From Vibrio agarilyticus (GTDB lineage: Bacteria; Pseudomonadota; Gammaproteobacteria; Enterobacterales; Vibrionaceae): a stretch of DNA of 64,000 bases. Below, piece by piece: positions 1 through 7,913 of this stretch. Positions within the stretch are counted from its first letter, which is position 1, and each line of letters begins with the position of its first letter. The position numbers and the translations under genes were made by a program. The notes beneath the pieces are model-generated. The model saw only the letters and a program-made list of their open reading frames with translations, had not been told where the DNA came from and ran no database searches. Location: assembly GCF_012641465.1 (NCBI RefSeq), contig NZ_JABAIK010000004.1, forward strand, positions 62,001 to 126,000, in the 5' to 3' direction.

Positions 1-1784
1 ACATCGCGCAACTGGTGATAGTAGGACATGCTGGCGGTGTTGGCTTTTTTGTTCGGTGTGACAACGTGGAAGCCTGCCGCTAGAAAATCAGCGTATTGGC
101 TGGCAATCGCCTCACTCGAGGTACAATCCACCAATACCGGGTTGATGATATGGTTACGCTGCACCAGCGCCGACAAATTCGCGAGTGAAAATGTCTCACT
201 CGCCCCTTGCATGCGATCGCGCCAGTGTTCAAGTGGTAGACCTGCGCCATCAAGCAGCACGCCTTTACTGTTGGCAAGGCCGCACACGCGGATCACAATA
301 CCACGCTCAGCAAGCTTTGATTGCTGACGATAAACCTGATCCACTAATTCAGCGCCAACGCCACCGACGCCAACAACAAACAGATCTAAAAAGTATTTAG
401 AATTGAACAGATTTTCATGACACGCTTTGACCGACTCAGAGATTTTATCTTCTGGGATCACCGCCGAAATCGCGCGCTCAGAAGATCCTTGCGCAATCGC
501 CACAACATTGACATTGACTTCAGCCAGTGATGAGAAAAAGCGAGACGCCACACCGCGCGAGGTGCGCATGCCATCGCCAACGAGTGTCACAATCGCGACA
601 TTATCAAGAAACTCAACAGGCTCTAGTAGGTTCTCTTTTAATTCGAGTTCAAAGGCATCGCACAGCGCCTGTTTGGCACGGACTTTATCTTGAGCTTCAA
701 TACAGAAACTGATGCTGTATTCCGAAGAGGACTGGGTAATAAGAACTATCGATACACCCGCAGCCGACATCGCACCAAAGACTCGGCTGGCCATGCCAAC
801 CATGCCCTTCATACCTGGCCCTGATACATTCACCATAGTCAGCTTATTGAGTGTGGTAATGCCTTTGATTGCCAGTTTATCTTCACCTGTATCTTGGCCG
901 ATGAGCGTGCCTGCGCCTTGAGGATTAAAGCTATTTTTGATGAGACACGGAATATAGAAACGAGCAATCGGCGCAATAGTTTTAGGGTGCAATACTGACG
1001 CGCCAAAGTAAGAGAGCTCCATTGCTTCTTGATAGCTCAGAGACTTCAATAGGCGAGCATCTTCCACCAGCCGAGGATCGCAGTTAAACACGCCATCGAC
1101 GTCCGTCCAAATCTCACAGCACTCTGCTCGCAAACACGCAGCCAAAATAGCGGCAGAATAATCTGACCCGTTGCGCCCAAGCGTCACTAACTCACCGTCT
1201 TCATTACCAGCAGTGAAACCTGGCATGATATGCACATGATTGTCCGGTAGTGGATTTTGAGCAAAGCGCTGAGTCGATGCATCGACATCCACCATAGCTT
1301 CAAGATGGTCGCCGTGAGCCAGTAAGTATTCGACAGGGTCAATCAGATTAACTGCATGCCCTTTGGCTCGCAGTACGGCACGCATTAATTGAATGGAAAT
1401 GCGCTCACCTTTGCTGATGATGCGCGCATTGACGTTATTAGGACACATGCCCAATAAGCGAATACCGCTAACAAATTTACCTAATTGATCCAGCGATTGG
1501 GTCACTTGAGCATGATACTCACTCAAATCAATCGTCGGTAACTGCTCTGCAATCGCACTCGAAAGCGCGGCGAAACTGGCTTGCAATTCTTGCACAGCTG
1601 GCTCAACCGCACCTTGCGCTAATGCGGTCTCAATCACCGCGACCAATTTATTCGTGGTTTTGCCCGGTGCAGAAAGCACAACTGCCGTATTTTCCTGCTG
1701 TGCGTTATTTGCGATGATTTCTGCAGCGCGTAAAAAACGCTCAGCATCCGATAAGGATGAACCACCAAACTTTAATACTCGCAT
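1..1784 (-). CDS. thrA: Bifunctional aspartokinase / homoserine dehydrogenase I (3' end off window)
   Basis: First and third steps of the threonine branch from aspartate: phosphorylation of aspartate and NADPH-dependent reduction of aspartate semialdehyde to homoserine, in the cytoplasm. About 594 codons of an expected ~820 are present. The N-terminus starts MRVLKFGGSSL, the aspartokinase signature. ACT-type regulatory sequence follows, and then the homoserine dehydrogenase NAD(P)-binding motif DLFVVGVGGVG at about residue 470. The ATG at 1784 has a strong GGAGG Shine-Dalgarno sequence. The gene lies directly after the thr leader and attenuator, so it should be repressed by charged tRNA-Thr and tRNA-Ile. 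thrB and thrC probably follow outside the window. Identity is secure from sequence and context. Confidence 0.97.
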   Translation of the reverse strand, partial: MRVLKFGGSSLSDAERFLRAAEIIANNAQQENTAVVLSAPGKTTNKLVAVIETALAQGAVEPAVQELQASFAALSSAIAEQLPTIDLSEYHAQVTQSLDQLGKFVSGIRLLGMCPNNVNARIISKGERISIQLMRAVLRAKGHAVNLIDPVEYLLAHGDHLEAMVDVDASTQRFAQNPLPDNHVHIMPGFTAGNEDGELVTLGRNGSDYSAAILAACLRAECCEIWTDVDGVFNCDPRLVEDARLLKSLSYQEAMELSYFGASVLHPKTIAPIARFYIPCLIKNSFNPQGAGTLIGQDTGEDKLAIKGITTLNKLTMVNVSGPGMKGMVGMASRVFGAMSAAGVSIVLITQSSSEYSISFCIEAQDKVRAKQALCDAFELELKENLLEPVEFLDNVAIVTLVGDGMRTSRGVASRFFSSLAEVNVNVVAIAQGSSERAISAVIPEDKISESVKACHENLFNSKYFLDLFVVGVGGVGAELVDQVYRQQSKLAERGIVIRVCGLANSKGVLLDGAGLPLEHWRDRMQGASETFSLANLSALVQRNHIINPVLVDCTSSEAIASQYADFLAAGFHVVTPNKKANTASMSYYHQLRD

Positions 1785-1809
1785 CCCTTCCTCCAAAGTT
1801 TTAATCCAA

Positions 1810-1845
1810 TAAAAAAAGGCCCGTATCTTTTGGGATACAGGCCTT
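1810..1845 (-). terminator. thr attenuator terminator
   Basis: Read on the minus strand, AGGCCTGTATCC pairs with GGATACGGGCCT across a short loop and is followed by a run of T. It lies between the leader peptide and thrA, the position of the classical thr attenuator. Bidirectional activity is possible but not expected. Confidence 0.9.
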
Positions 1846-1862
1846 TAATGATTTTGTTTCGC

Positions 1863-1940
1863 TCAGCAGCCTGCCCCAACTATGCCAATGTCGGTAATGG
1901 TAATCATCGTGGTTGTGGTCAGAATATTATGCTGAGTCAT
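1863..1940 (-). CDS. thrL: thr operon leader peptide
   Basis: A 25-codon open frame beginning MTQHNILTTTTM and ending GIVGAGC, too short for ordinary gene finding. It carries seven threonine and five isoleucine codons, including four Thr in a row, the hallmark of a threonine/isoleucine attenuation peptide. GAGAG precedes the ATG as a ribosome-binding site. Ribosome stalling on the Thr/Ile codons should prevent formation of the terminator that follows. It sits 78 nt upstream of thrA on the same strand. Confidence 0.93.
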   Translation of the reverse strand: MTQHNILTTTTMITITDIGIVGAGC

Positions 1941-1978
1941 AGCTCTCAAATTGTGTTCGCTTTAATTCGCTAGCCATA

Positions 1979-2007
1979 CGTTTACCGATTTTATTGGGTT
2001 GAGTCAA
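1979..2007 (-). promoter_or_regulatory. Candidate thrLA promoter
   Basis: On the minus strand, TTGACT (complement of 2002-2007) is followed after 17 nt by TAAACG (complement of 1979-1984), about 40 nt upstream of the thrL start. The -35 is good and the -10 mediocre. No experimental support is visible in sequence alone. Confidence 0.5.
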
Positions 2008-2219
2008 CAAAAAATGTGCTGACTTACGCAGCAATGTGCTGTTTTCATCGACAAAGTTTGTTGATTAGCGCATCAAAGAAAAATCGAGAGGCAACGATGG
2101 TGCCAGCAAAACACACGATTAGTTCCACCAAAGTCACGATTTTTTTATTAAACGATAAGCATAATAAGCTGAATTGTGCTTTACTGAGAACAGTCAAATT
2201 CATGGGCAAGGAGCGCAGA

Positions 2220-2681
2220 ATGAAAGTCACCTCGTGTGCAGCACTTATGCTGTTCTCCCCGCTCTGTTTTGGCGACATACTGCCAAATCTCCAGCATGAC
2301 GATTTGAGCTTCAGCTCGCCACACAGCCTTTACCTTTCCAGCCAAGACGGTGCGACCCACGAACGGAGCATTGAAGGTGGCTATTCATACAACTTAATCC
2401 GCTCAGTTGATCTCTATGTGGGAGCACGAATGAATGGCAACGACCAGTCACAAAGTGGCGTTTTAAGTGGTGTCAGTTATCAATGGAGTGACCGCTGGGT
2501 GATATCCAGCGCACTTAGAGCCTATAAATACGATGCGATAACCAAAGAAAAAGGTGACGCTAATCTTGCAGCGGAAGTCACTAGCCATTTCAAACTGAAT
2601 GAAAATCTCGCCGTCCATGCAACGTTAGACTATCAAGATTGGCAACAAGAAGTGGCGGTTGGTATTGGTTTTCGCTTCTAA
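2220..2681 (+). CDS. Small predicted outer-membrane beta-barrel or periplasmic protein
   Basis: A 153-residue protein I do not recognise by name. The start at 2220 is chosen because GGAG lies 9 nt upstream and the N-terminus MKVTSCAALMLFSPLCFGD is a good Sec signal peptide; the frame is open further upstream but without signal-peptide character. The mature part is rich in alternating polar and aromatic stretches such as GGYSYNLIRSVDLYVGARM and ends GIGFRF. A terminal phenylalanine after alternating residues is the usual C-terminal strand of Gram-negative outer-membrane proteins. It is transcribed divergently from thrLA. At about 130 mature residues it would be a small barrel. The outer-membrane location is inference. 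Confidence 0.75.
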   Translation: MKVTSCAALMLFSPLCFGDILPNLQHDDLSFSSPHSLYLSSQDGATHERSIEGGYSYNLIRSVDLYVGARMNGNDQSQSGVLSGVSYQWSDRWVISSALRAYKYDAITKEKGDANLAAEVTSHFKLNENLAVHATLDYQDWQQEVAVGIGFRF

Positions 2682-2701
2682 TGCTCACCAGAAACATCGT
2701 G

Positions 2702-2815
2702 TATACCCAAACAACTTCGAGTTACAGGTAGGCTTCTGAGCATTTCGCGAACATAGATAAACAATGTGATGAAATTTGTGCGTGCCAGCCAACAACGCAG
2801 CAGCGCCAAGTCACG
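2702..2815. repeat. Diverged TATACCC-type intergenic repeat
   Basis: Begins TATACCCAAACAACTTCGAG and continues with GGTAGGCTTCTGAGC and CCAGCCAACAACGC, segments shared with the copies near 15.4 and 62.0 kb. The right end has lost the inverted GGGTATA terminus. It fills the space between the small barrel gene and the rraA-like gene. Confidence 0.6.
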
Positions 2816-2865
2816 TTACCGAAGGCCAGTGCCATACCAGGCAGCGGCCTCAAGCGCTTTCAATA

Positions 2866-3393
2866 TCAGGACATTGACCGAGCATACGACGGCAATTTGA
2901 TTCCGTGTTGCGCCAAATTCAGTGCTTCATTACAGATCAGTACACCATTTTCATCTGCGTAAACATAGTGATTGGGTTGAACCAGCTGATTTTGCAACGT
3001 TAAAGTGACGTTGACTTCGCCTTGATCACGTTTATCAGACTTAAATGGGTTGGTCGCTAACGCAAGAACCCCAAAATCCATCGTCGCCAGCTGCGCCACA
3101 TCTCGAATGGCCCCATAAACGATCACGCCAGCCCAACCATTATCAATGCCACTTTGCGCCAGCATATCCCCCAGCAATGCACGCTGAGTTGAACCATTAC
3201 CATCGACGATCAAAACTTTACCATGGCCCTCTTGTGCCAACATTTCTTTCACTCGAGAGTTGTCTTGATAGCAACGTATCGTGACAATTTCTCCCCAAAA
3301 AGCGCCCCTTCCACCGAAACGGCGCAGCGGTAGGTTTAATAGAGTGACCGATTCTGCAAAGTGGTCACAAATATCTGGGGTGATATCGCTCAT
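2866..3393 (-). CDS. RraA-family protein (RNase E regulator / class II aldolase-like fold)
   Basis: A 175-residue member of the RraA / demethylmenaquinone-methyltransferase-like family. The motifs [37 protein letters not shown] and VIVYGAIRD align with E. coli RraA, which binds RNase E and inhibits mRNA decay. Relatives are metal-dependent pyruvate aldolases or oxaloacetate decarboxylases. R97 and D98 of the aldolase Arg-Asp motif are present, unlike the Arg-Gln of E. coli RraA, so an enzymatic role remains possible. The second of two adjacent ATGs (3393) is chosen because GGAGG would be only one base from the first. It follows the DUF3293 gene by about 20 nt, probably as one transcript. The family is certain; the specific function is not. 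Confidence 0.88.
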   Translation of the reverse strand: MSDITPDICDHFAESVTLLNLPLRRFGGRGAFWGEIVTIRCYQDNSRVKEMLAQEGHGKVLIVDGNGSTQRALLGDMLAQSGIDNGWAGVIVYGAIRDVAQLATMDFGVLALATNPFKSDKRDQGEVNVTLTLQNQLVQPNHYVYADENGVLICNEALNLAQHGIKLPSYARSMS

Positions 3394-3414
3394 CATTCCT
3401 CCGTAAATGATTAT

Positions 3415-3840
3415 TCATAATGTGGTTAAACGCTCTGGGTTGATACAACGAGTAGCAAGCGCGCCGAGCTGAGTCATTTGATGCGGATTATCACAGGAAT
3501 GCAGACTCAGCACGCCATTGTCGACCCAGTAGAGCGCATTTTGCTCAAATTTGACCCCTAGCATACGAGCGGACTCTAGTGATAAAGCCAAAGCAAAACT
3601 GGCTTCAAACCAAGAAAAATCCGCATTGCCGACGTTCACTTTAACCATCGGCACGTTGGGAATAGATTGCAATAACTGACGATTTTTTAACGAATTTTTC
3701 AATTTAGACTGCCATTGACTTTTGGGGTTCCACGCAGTAACCACCGCAAAGGATGAAAAAGGACAATTTGATAAAAAATCAAAATATACGTCGGAATAAG
3801 ATCCCCAAAGTGGGGAGTTTTTAGTTATTTCATTTGGCAT
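3415..3840 (-). CDS. DUF3293 domain protein
   Basis: A conserved gammaproteobacterial protein of unknown function, 141 residues from the ATG at 3840. Family features visible are a central TAWNP segment, SWFEASFALAL and GVKFEQNALYWV. No signal peptide or membrane span is seen, so it is probably cytoplasmic. An in-frame TTG at 3882 would extend it by 14 residues, but that start overlaps a perfect FNR box, so the internal ATG is preferred. Neither start has a strong ribosome-binding site. The gene is probably co-transcribed with the rraA-like gene immediately downstream. Confidence 0.8.
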   Translation of the reverse strand: MPNEITKNSPLWGSYSDVYFDFLSNCPFSSFAVVTAWNPKSQWQSKLKNSLKNRQLLQSIPNVPMVKVNVGNADFSWFEASFALALSLESARMLGVKFEQNALYWVDNGVLSLHSCDNPHQMTQLGALATRCINPERLTTL

Positions 3841-3882
3841 TCTATTTGTTATTCGCGATAAATCACTTACAAGGGGTCGCAA

Positions 3883-3896
3883 TTGATGTAAATCAA
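3883..3896. promoter_or_regulatory. FNR-type operator
   Basis: TTGATGTAAATCAA is an exact match to the FNR palindrome TTGAT-N4-ATCAA. It lies between the divergent DUF3293-rraA pair and arcA. On the plus strand a candidate promoter (TTGAGC at 3918-3923, 16 nt, TAAGAT at 3940-3945) would put the box centre about 62 nt upstream of the start, a usual class I activation distance. FNR control of arcA is known in E. coli; which direction is regulated here is inference. Confidence 0.65.
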
Positions 3897-4207
3897 CAAA
3901 GTGAATTATTGCCGCACTTGAGCATTGTTAGCATGCTGTTAAGATTATAAACTCCGCTCAACGCATCAGGAAAATTTAGACTTTATCAGCGTAACTTATT
4001 GGTTCGAAAAGTCTATTTACCCTGGCTAATAAACACACTGCAGTGGATGCAGTGTACAAGGGCAACAACCCAAGGAAGGCGGGTACCGGCAAGCCGCTTA
4101 TTTTTGATAACTAAACATTAGTATCAAAAACACATTACCTGTATGTTATGTTTTTGCCTAGAATTTACTTTAATAGCACAATTTTGTCACAAATTTAGGT
4201 ACCGCCA
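3897..4207 (+). other. arcA upstream region and leader, no gene
   Basis: About 310 nt between the FNR box and arcA with no supported open frame. It contains a candidate promoter near 3918-3945, an 8-bp perfect hairpin ACACTGCA/TGCAGTGT at 4035-4055, and a smaller GCGG/CCGC hairpin near 4080-4098. AT-rich sequence just before the gene could hold further promoters. If the distal promoter is used, arcA has a leader of roughly 250 nt. Confidence 0.55.
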
Positions 4208-4927
4208 ATGCAAACCCCGCAGATTCTTATTGTAGAAGATGAGCAAGTAACACGTAATACACTCAAAAGTATTTTTGAAGCAGAGGGATATGCTGTTTTT
4301 GAAGCCAGTGATGGTGAAGAAATGCATCTGGTTTTGTCTGAAACCAATATTAATTTGGTTATCATGGACATCAATCTACCGGGCAAAAATGGTCTATTGC
4401 TCGCTCGCGAGTTGCGTGAGCAAGCAAACGTTGCACTGATGTTTTTAACGGGTCGTGACAATGAAGTAGACAAAATCCTTGGTCTTGAAATCGGCGCCGA
4501 TGATTACATCACCAAACCGTTCAATCCTCGTGAGCTGACTATTCGTGCGCGCAACCTACTCAGTCGCTCAATGAGTACCAATACGACTCAAGAAGAAAAA
4601 CGTATCGTTGAAAAATACAGCTTCAATGGTTGGGTATTGGATATCAACAGTCGTTCACTAGTGAGCCCTGCTGGTGAGAGCTACAAATTGCCACGTTCAG
4701 AGTTTCGTGCCCTTCTGCACTTTTGCGAAAATCCGGGCAAGATCCAAACTCGTGCCGATCTACTGAAGAAAATGACAGGTCGCGAATTAAAACCACACGA
4801 CCGCACTGTGGATGTGACGATTCGCCGCATTCGCAAACATTTCGAATCTGTATCAGGTACGCCAGAGATCATTGCCACGATTCATGGTGAAGGCTACCGC
4901 TTCTGTGGCGATCTTGAAGAAAATTAA
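4208..4927 (+). CDS. arcA: Two-component response regulator ArcA
   Basis: A 239-residue OmpR/PhoB-type regulator. When phosphorylated by ArcB under low oxygen it represses aerobic respiration and TCA genes. The receiver domain shows LIVEDE at the acidic pocket, D54 in VIMDINLPG as phosphoacceptor, and the conserved KPF lysine. The C-terminal winged helix (about 135-235) includes [15 protein letters not shown] and ends GEGYRFCGD. Length matches E. coli ArcA (238). It is monocistronic, with a terminator directly after it. Its kinase ArcB is encoded about 0.5 kb away on the opposite strand; in E. coli the two genes are far apart. Confidence 0.98.
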   Translation: MQTPQILIVEDEQVTRNTLKSIFEAEGYAVFEASDGEEMHLVLSETNINLVIMDINLPGKNGLLLARELREQANVALMFLTGRDNEVDKILGLEIGADDYITKPFNPRELTIRARNLLSRSMSTNTTQEEKRIVEKYSFNGWVLDINSRSLVSPAGESYKLPRSEFRALLHFCENPGKIQTRADLLKKMTGRELKPHDRTVDVTIRRIRKHFESVSGTPEIIATIHGEGYRFCGDLEEN

Positions 4928-4942
4928 TTTACTTGTTTTGCC

Positions 4943-4975
4943 AAAAAAGAGGGCTGCCGCAGCAGCCCTCTTTTT
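4943..4975. terminator. Terminator between arcA and the arcB-lipoprotein operon
   Basis: GAGGGCTGC and GCAGCCCTC pair across a 4-nt loop, with an A run before and a T run after. It should work in both directions for the convergent transcripts. Confidence 0.93.
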
Positions 4976-4994
4976 GATTCATCGAAACCAAAAC

Positions 4995-5450
4995 TCAATA
5001 CACTAAATCAATCACAACATCACGATCCACAAGATACATCACCTTGCCTTCATAACGCAGACCGACCTTAACGTTAACAGGCTGTGCCTTAGGTGGCATA
5101 GCGTCTACCGCAAAAGCGACTTCCCAATGCTGCTCATCATGAACTCGCAGCTCGACCGCCTCTGGCGTCAATAAGTGTTGCCACTCCCCTTGCTTTAATG
5201 CCACCTGAATGACTTCGAGACCTGCAGGTAGATCGTCATCACTATTGAAGTACAGTGCACCATGCAGCATTGACGCTTGTGATGCATCGCCCCCCATTTG
5301 GTTTTGCCACAGCTGGGCTTGCAATTGAATTTGAGCTTGACCCAACATTGCTTGCGAACCTTGATCCCAGCTCACCTGAGGTGAGCTACTACAGCCAACC
5401 ACTATCTGAGATAGGGCGCCAAACAATAAAACAGTCATAATCGATTTCAT
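4995..5450 (-). CDS. Predicted lipoprotein coupled to arcB
   Basis: A 151-residue protein I do not recognise. The start at 5450 overlaps the arcB stop as ATGA, indicating translational coupling. The N-terminus MKSIMTVLLFGALSQIVVGC is a lipoprotein signal with Cys20 as the acylated residue, and the following serine predicts outer-membrane sorting. The mature part is mostly beta-like with no cysteine, ending VDRDVVIDLVY. A longer start at 5471 exists but would displace the signal peptide. Its tight linkage to arcB suggests co-expression, not necessarily a role in Arc signalling. Confidence 0.8.
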   Translation of the reverse strand: MKSIMTVLLFGALSQIVVGCSSSPQVSWDQGSQAMLGQAQIQLQAQLWQNQMGGDASQASMLHGALYFNSDDDLPAGLEVIQVALKQGEWQHLLTPEAVELRVHDEQHWEVAFAVDAMPPKAQPVNVKVGLRYEGKVMYLVDRDVVIDLVY

Positions 5451-7789
5451 TGATTTTTTTGCTCCAACCATGATTTCAAAATCTGAATATCATGTTGATA
5501 TTCATTTTTAATTTCTTCGACCCAATCGGTAATATTTTCCCACCAAGCAGGCAATTCGGGCGATTGCGCCATTTGAGCAATACTCTGAATGTGTTTCAAC
5601 CCGACTGATCCAGCAGCACCCTTAATTTTATGCGCTTCCGCAACGATTCCCTCTTGATCTTTTGCCGTCATATTTGAATCAAGGATCGCCAAATATTCTG
5701 GCATCATCTCTTCAAACATCACCACGCTATCAAGCACAGGTTGAATGCCCACAATATCAGTGTAAGACTCCAACATCTCGATATCGAGCAGTTGAGCGTC
5801 AACTAGTGGTACTGCCGGATCATTTTCCTGCGTCACCACTTCGATAGCGCTTGAACTGGATGTGAAGAATTTTTCAATCACGGCATGAATCGCCTGTACG
5901 GCTAACGGCTTGCTTATCGCTTCGTCCATACCTTTGTCAAAATACTCTTGACGATCTTTCAACACATTTGCCGTCAGTGCCACCAATGGTGGCAAATGTT
6001 GGTAGCGCGCCCGATAATGCTTAGCCACATCAAAACCTGTCATATCAGGTAATTGAATATCCAGCAGCACCAAATCAAACCGTTCTGGATCAAATTGGGC
6101 TATCGCTTCTTCACCTGTCATGGCAACCGTTACGTGATGACCTAAACTTTCCAGCAATGATTGCGCTACGGTAATATTCAGTGGAATGTCTTCAACCATA
6201 AAAATGTTTAAACTTGGTTGTGCGCTCGGCGGCAATTGAACGCTTTCGGGCACACTGGCTAGCGGCGCGTTTAGAGAAATTGTAAAGGTACTGCCAAAGC
6301 CGACTTCACTCGAGACGGAAATATCCCCGTCCATGAGATTAATAAGCTGCTTAGAAACCGCTAAGCCAATTCCAGTACCAACGGCATGAAGATTGTCACT
6401 TCCAGACTTCACTTGGTAATACATCGCAAAAATATTATCGAGCTCTTTTTCTGCAATTCCAACCCCGGTATCTTCGACTTCAAAAACCACATGCGCAATC
6501 TCTTGCTCAACCTCACAACTGACGGTGATGACGACGCCACCCTCTTTGGTAAATTTCATCGCATTTGAAAGCAGGTTCCAGATCACTTGCCGCAAACGTG
6601 TCGCGTCCACCTCAATATATGGTGGTAAATCACTAAGACGCTCTAAATCAAATCGCAACCCTTTTTGCTCGGCCATTAGGCCTGCAATACTCTCGATTTC
6701 AACCACGAAATCTTCAACATTTAAAGGGGCTGGAAACAGCTCCAACTTACGCCGGTCAAACTTATCCATATCAATAATGTCATTGAAAATGTTGCCAAGG
6801 GTAATAGCACTGACGTTGATCGTTTGCATCTGCTTGCGCTGCTCATCACTCAGCGGAGTATCAAGTAACATACGGCTCAGACCGACGATACCGTTAAGTG
6901 GCGTGCGCAATTCATGGCTTATGGTTGAAATAAAGGTGGTTTTATCGCGACTGGCTTTTTCTAAAGACTCTTCATGACGCTTGCGTTCTGTTATGTCACG
7001 GCCAAAGCCAACCAATCCCAGATGGCGCCCGTCTTTGGAATAAAACGGTACTTTACGCAATTCGAAATAGCTCTTTCGCCCATCAGGGTATTCAAGCCAT
7101 TGCTCGTAGGTGAGCGCTTGATTATCAGCAAAGACTTTGTCATCGGTCGCAACGATCTGCTGAGCATCCTCTTTGCTATAAACTTGCCATGGGCTCAAGC
7201 CAACCAGATCTTTTTCACGACGTCCGGTCAGCTCTTCCATTGCTCGGTTACAGCCGGAGAAAACGCCTTCCTCATTACGATAATAAATAAGATCAGGTGA
7301 CGCATCGATAAATGAACGCAACAGCGCCGTACGCTCGGCTAATTCAACTTGAGTACGCTCGCGTTGGAAGACTTCGTTCTCAAGATCTAGCATCGCCTCT
7401 TCGCGAGCTTCTTCCGCCTTAATGCGCTCTTCAATCTCTTGGTTAAGTTGTTCGATATTTTGTTGCAAACGGTAATTGAGTTCTTGATCGCGCGAACGCA
7501 TCTCTTTGAGTTTGGAAACCAACTTCGTTAAACGTTGACGCGACTCTTCGAGTTGATCCACAACCACAGATAAGAAATAAACCGCCCAAGGTGTAATAAG
7601 GAGGCCAAAAAAGACCGAACGCACGATATCCGTATCATGAACCGTTCCTTTTAAAACCAAGGTTGCACCAACTTGAATCACCACCGCTAAGATCACAAGA
7701 GCGAGTGCCAATAGCATCGAAAAGCGAACTAAACCAAGACGGACTAACAAATCAACATAATATTGCGCAAGATTTTTAATTGGCTTCAT
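5447..7789 (-). CDS. arcB: Hybrid sensor kinase ArcB
   Basis: A 780-residue tripartite sensor kinase that phosphorylates ArcA and responds to the redox state of the quinone pool. Two membrane helices occupy about 20-80, followed by a coiled-coil linker (about 80-150) and a PAS domain (about 155-270). H292 lies in STISHELRTPLNG. N-box NLLSNAMKF and glycine boxes DTGVGIAE and GTGIGLA define the ATPase domain. D577 is the receiver phosphoacceptor in LVLLDIQLPD, and H720 in AEAHKIKGAAGS is the phosphotransfer histidine. All three phosphorelay sites match E. coli positions within a few residues. The quinone-sensed cysteines were not individually assigned. yhcC and gltBD lie upstream, as in E. coli. 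Confidence 0.97.
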   Translation of the reverse strand: MKPIKNLAQYYVDLLVRLGLVRFSMLLALALVILAVVIQVGATLVLKGTVHDTDIVRSVFFGLLITPWAVYFLSVVVDQLEESRQRLTKLVSKLKEMRSRDQELNYRLQQNIEQLNQEIEERIKAEEAREEAMLDLENEVFQRERTQVELAERTALLRSFIDASPDLIYYRNEEGVFSGCNRAMEELTGRREKDLVGLSPWQVYSKEDAQQIVATDDKVFADNQALTYEQWLEYPDGRKSYFELRKVPFYSKDGRHLGLVGFGRDITERKRHEESLEKASRDKTTFISTISHELRTPLNGIVGLSRMLLDTPLSDEQRKQMQTINVSAITLGNIFNDIIDMDKFDRRKLELFPAPLNVEDFVVEIESIAGLMAEQKGLRFDLERLSDLPPYIEVDATRLRQVIWNLLSNAMKFTKEGGVVITVSCEVEQEIAHVVFEVEDTGVGIAEKELDNIFAMYYQVKSGSDNLHAVGTGIGLAVSKQLINLMDGDISVSSEVGFGSTFTISLNAPLASVPESVQLPPSAQPSLNIFMVEDIPLNITVAQSLLESLGHHVTVAMTGEEAIAQFDPERFDLVLLDIQLPDMTGFDVAKHYRARYQHLPPLVALTANVLKDRQEYFDKGMDEAISKPLAVQAIHAVIEKFFTSSSSAIEVVTQENDPAVPLVDAQLLDIEMLESYTDIVGIQPVLDSVVMFEEMMPEYLAILDSNMTAKDQEGIVAEAHKIKGAAGSVGLKHIQSIAQMAQSPELPAWWENITDWVEEIKNEYQHDIQILKSWLEQKNQ

Positions 7790-7913
7790 TTATAGCTCCA
7801 ACGGGTCGAGAACACTCGCGCACGTTCAAATGAGTAAATTAACCTCACGGTATCACGAATTCTGCCATCGTGACATGACCTTACGCTGAGTAGGTGATTC
7901 ATCACCCAAAGCG

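Noticed and set aside
1-921. Plus-strand ORFs opposite thrA
   Set aside because: They are antisense shadows of a conserved thrA frame.
2016-2219. 68-residue extension of the small barrel protein
   Set aside because: It overlaps the likely regulatory region opposite thrLA. The signal peptide and GGAG site support the start at 2220.
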